NCBI GenBank assembly: GCA_964539745.1
Contig: CAZIJU010000006.1
Location: 1 to 64,000 of the forward strand
Direction of reading: 5' to 3'
Length of the DNA: 64,000 bases
DNA from: DSNY01 sp964539745
GTDB taxonomy: Bacteria; Pseudomonadota; Gammaproteobacteria; Burkholderiales; Burkholderiaceae_F
Under the pieces are notes generated by a model that worked only from the letters and a program-made list of their open reading frames with translations, was not told where the DNA came from and did no database searches. Positions 61,842 to 64,000 of the stretch are shown here, piece after piece (positions within the stretch are counted from its first letter, which is position 1; each line of letters opens with the position of its first letter). A program made the position numbers and the translations under genes.

Positions 61842-62751
61842 TCACTCGCCTTGTCCCTTGCGCATTTCCTGCGCCAGCCGTCGCGCCTCGTCGCCCTCCG
61901 GTATCGGCCGGCCGGAATCGCGCCACTGGACCGCCGAGTGGAAGCCGTGCGCTGCCGCGTGTGCCCGGAACCACATGCCCTCCGGGTTGTGCCGCGTGAT
62001 GCCGTCGAAGACGGTCGCGATCATCTGCGTCGTCGCCAGCCCCATGCTCTCGTAGGCCTGGTTGATCATCAACTTCTGCATCATCAACTGCCCGCGCGGC
62101 ACCCCGCTGATGCGATCGGCGAGCGCGTCGACCGCCGCGTCGAGCTGCTCGGGCGGCACCGCGTCGATCGCGAGCCCCCCACTCTTTGGCCGTCGCGCCG
62201 TCGATCGTGTCGCCGGTGAGGAGCAGCCTTTTGGCGCGCTGCATGCCGATGCGGTACAGCCACATCGCGGTCGTCGGGCATCCCCACACGCGCGCGGGCA
62301 TGTAGCCGATGCGGGCGGTCGTCTCCATCACCAGCAGGTCGCAACTCAATGCGATGTCGGATCCTCCGGCGACCGCATACTGCTGCACGCGGCAGATCGT
62401 CGGCTTGTGGCTGCGCCACAGGCTCATGATGTCGTCGGTCGCACCCTTCATCCACTTGTAGTCGACCATCGGGTCCCACGGCATCTCGTTCTGCAGCCAC
62501 TCGTGCGCATGCGGGCGTTCGGCCGATTCCTTCATGTCGTAGCCGGCGCAGAACGCGCGCCCGGCGCCCTGCACGACGATCACGTGAACTTCGTCGTCGT
62601 CGTTGGCCAGCTGCACCGCGCGGCGTATCTCGCCGGGCATCGCCGGGCTGATCGCGTTCAACCGCTCGGGCCGGTTCAGCGTGATGCGTGCGATCCGCGG
62701 GTTGCGAGCGTCTTTGCCGTACAGCAGGGTTTCGAAGCGCGTTTGCTGCAT
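61842..62751 (-). pseudogene. enoyl-CoA hydratase/isomerase, single-base frameshift
   Basis: N-terminal part (from ATG 62751): RITLNRPERLNAISPAM, VVQGAGRAFCAGYDM (oxyanion loop) and VAGGSDIALSCDLLVM, the crotonase fold. The frame breaks at a run of six C (62175-62180). Removing one base continues as LAIDAVPPEQLDAAVDALAD to the stop at 61842, giving a normal 302-aa enzyme. Either a homopolymer error of the assembly or a recent inactivation; everything else is intact. It lies between the aldehyde dehydrogenase and the amidotransferase. Confidence 0.85.
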
Positions 62752-62773
62752 GCGGGTCTGACGGAAGCTGGGA

Positions 62774-63553
62774 TCAGGCCGCGGCCTGCGCGCGGGCCGC
62801 CGCGACGAAATCGTGGAGCAGCGCATCGCCGTCAAGCAGCGCGCGGTCGTTCCAGTCGTGGAATTCGGGATGCCACTGCACGGCCGCGACATACGACGGG
62901 CCGTTCCAGCGGAACGCCTCGACGATGCCGTCATCGGGGCAGCGCGCCTCGACGACGAAGTTCGGCGCGAGATCCTTGATCGCCTGGTGATGAACGCTGT
63001 TGACGGTGGCGCGCTGCGTGCCGCGATACAACTGCGCGAGCCGCGTTCCGGGAACGAACTCGATCGCGTGGAAGTTGCGGTCGTACAGCGCGGCGTCGCG
63101 GTGTTTGAGCGCGCCGGGCTTCTGCGTCGCGATGTCCTGGTACAGCGTGCCGCCGAATGCGACGTTGAGCACCTGTAGCCCGCGGCAGACGCCGAGCACC
63201 GGCTTGCCGCGAGTCACGAACGCGCGTACCAGCGCGATCTCGTACGCGTCGCGCACGCGGTCGCCGGCCCACTCGGGTCGCAGCGGCCGCTCGCCGTAGC
63301 TGCCGGGCCACATGTCCGATCCGCCTTCGAGCACGAGCGCGTCGAGCACGTCGGCGTACTCGTCGAGCGACACGTCGCCGCGCTTGGTCGGGCCTTCGGG
63401 CGAAGGGATCAGGAAGGCGATCGCGCCGGCGGACTGCACCCAGTGCACGATCGACTGCTCGACGTACTGAAGCGTCTTGCCGGTGAAGACCGGCCGCTGT
63501 GCATCCGGGTGGAAGAAGCAGGCCGAGATCCCGATGTGCGGCCGCCGCGCCAT
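62774..63553 (-). CDS. class I glutamine amidotransferase-like hydrolase (PuuD-like)
   Basis: A 259-aa peptidase C26 family protein: nucleophile Cys123 in LGVCRGLQVLN, with His228/Glu230 in VQWHPEFHDW. ALVLEGGSDMWPGSYGE is the usual oxyanion-side motif. PuuD hydrolyses gamma-glutamyl-GABA in putrescine breakdown; related proteins act on other gamma-glutamyl amides. No gamma-glutamyl ligase is visible in the window. Start ATG 63553 overlaps the stop of the iron alcohol dehydrogenase (ATGA). Confidence 0.88.
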   Translation of the reverse strand: MARRPHIGISACFFHPDAQRPVFTGKTLQYVEQSIVHWVQSAGAIAFLIPSPEGPTKRGDVSLDEYADVLDALVLEGGSDMWPGSYGERPLRPEWAGDRVRDAYEIALVRAFVTRGKPVLGVCRGLQVLNVAFGGTLYQDIATQKPGALKHRDAALYDRNFHAIEFVPGTRLAQLYRGTQRATVNSVHHQAIKDLAPNFVVEARCPDDGIVEAFRWNGPSYVAAVQWHPEFHDWNDRALLDGDALLHDFVAAARAQAAA

Positions 63554-64000
63554 CACATCGCCTGCTCGAAGAAACGCTCGAAGTCCTCGCGCCCGCAGGG
63601 ACGCGGGTTCGTCCGGTGGCAGGTGTCGCGCACGGCGACCTCGGCGAGGCGCGGGGTCGCCTCGCGCTGGACGCCGTAGGCGGAGAGTCCCGTGCCGATG
63701 CCGATCTCGGCCTTCAGCCGCGCCAGCCACGGAACGAACGCCTCGGCAGAACCGGCGCCGACCACGCGCGCCAGTTCGGCGAACTTCGCGGGGGCGGCTT
63801 CGAGGTTGAACCGCATCACCGGCTCGATCATCAGCGCATTGGCGAGCCCGTGGTGCAGGTCGCAGACGGCGCCGAGCGCGTGCGCGCACGAGTGCACGGC
63901 GCCGAGGTCTTTCTGGAAGGCGATCGCGCCCATCATCGACGCCATCATCATGTCGCTTCTGGCCTGCAGATTGTTCGGCTCGCGCACCGCCCGCGCCAGC
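63553..64000 (-). CDS. iron-containing alcohol dehydrogenase, partial (C-terminal part)
   Basis: The gene's 5' end lies beyond the right edge. The visible 149 residues include ARSDMMMASMMGAIAFQKDLGAVHSCAHALG, with His residues of the Fe2+ site, DLHHGLANALMIEPV with another ligand His, and a C-terminal DTCHRTNPRPCG. Group III Fe-ADHs reduce or oxidise short-chain alcohols, including 4-hydroxybutyrate. First visible gene of the minus-strand catabolic operon. Confidence 0.9.
   Translation of the reverse strand, partial: LARAVREPNNLQARSDMMMASMMGAIAFQKDLGAVHSCAHALGAVCDLHHGLANALMIEPVMRFNLEAAPAKFAELARVVGAGSAEAFVPWLARLKAEIGIGTGLSAYGVQREATPRLAEVAVRDTCHRTNPRPCGREDFERFFEQAM

Overview
The window looks like a scaffolded draft (probably metagenomic) chromosome segment from a very GC-rich betaproteobacterium, most likely order Burkholderiales. 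This rests on gene order: TPR lipoprotein-lolB-ispE-tRNA-Gln, kdsD-kdsC-lptC-lptA-lptB-rpoN-hpf-ptsN-hprK-rapZ and uvrA-MFS-ssb are orders I recall from that group, and Bug-type (TctC) solute-binding proteins are typical of it. I cannot fix the family. One 100-N scaffold gap (44713-44812) is flanked by a 55-base exact duplication and splits an ABC-transporter gene artificially.

Layout. 1-9.7 kb: tRNA-Gln, ispE, a methyltransferase, lolB with a REP-bearing triplicated 5' end, a TPR lipoprotein, then mutM, a dynamin-like GTPase, mutY and a Bug protein on the other strand. 9.7-19.8 kb: minus-strand housekeeping block (LON-domain protein, rapZ, psiF-like gene, hprK, ptsN, hpf, rpoN, lptBAC, kdsC, kdsD), covering nitrogen-PTS control, sigma54, ribosome hibernation and LPS/Kdo biogenesis. 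19.9-25.7 kb: Kef-type antiporter, orphan receiver domain, an ECF sigma factor unit, an IS-end-like scrap and a DUF433/PIN-like toxin-antitoxin pair. 25.8-36.9 kb: uvrA, MFS, ssb, MASE1 histidine kinase with FixJ-type regulator, a CPA2 antiporter overlapping a YbdK-type ligase, and an inositol-monophosphatase-family enzyme.

36.9-50.2 kb is the most coherent accessory system: a phosphonate (2-aminoethylphosphonate, AEP) catabolic island. A minus-strand arm (GntR regulator, PhnA phosphonoacetate hydrolase, PhnY-type aldehyde dehydrogenase, Na/Pi cotransporter, PhnZ-like HD oxygenase) diverges from a plus-strand arm (solute-binding protein, ATPase, fused two-domain permease, PhnW transaminase). 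Together they predict uptake of AEP and its conversion to phosphonoacetaldehyde, phosphonoacetate, and acetate plus phosphate. The PhnZ-like protein keeps all the iron-ligand and substrate positions I can align, but its usual hydroxylase partner is absent here. A perfect operator-like palindrome and a sigma70-like promoter lie in the divergent region.

A single PEP-CTERM surface protein with a textbook sigma54 promoter sits just after phnW. 50-64 kb: DMT transporter, TrpB2-like tryptophan synthase beta, alanine dehydrogenase, Bcr/CflA-type MFS, a dimethylglycine/sarcosine-dehydrogenase-like flavoprotein, an EF-G paralogue, a small membrane protein, and a catabolic cluster (aldehyde dehydrogenase, frameshifted enoyl-CoA hydratase, class I glutamine amidotransferase, iron alcohol dehydrogenase) that runs off the right edge. 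Several REP-like and inverted-repeat elements sit at gene ends, mostly between convergent genes. No CRISPR array, prophage or complete insertion sequence was seen.
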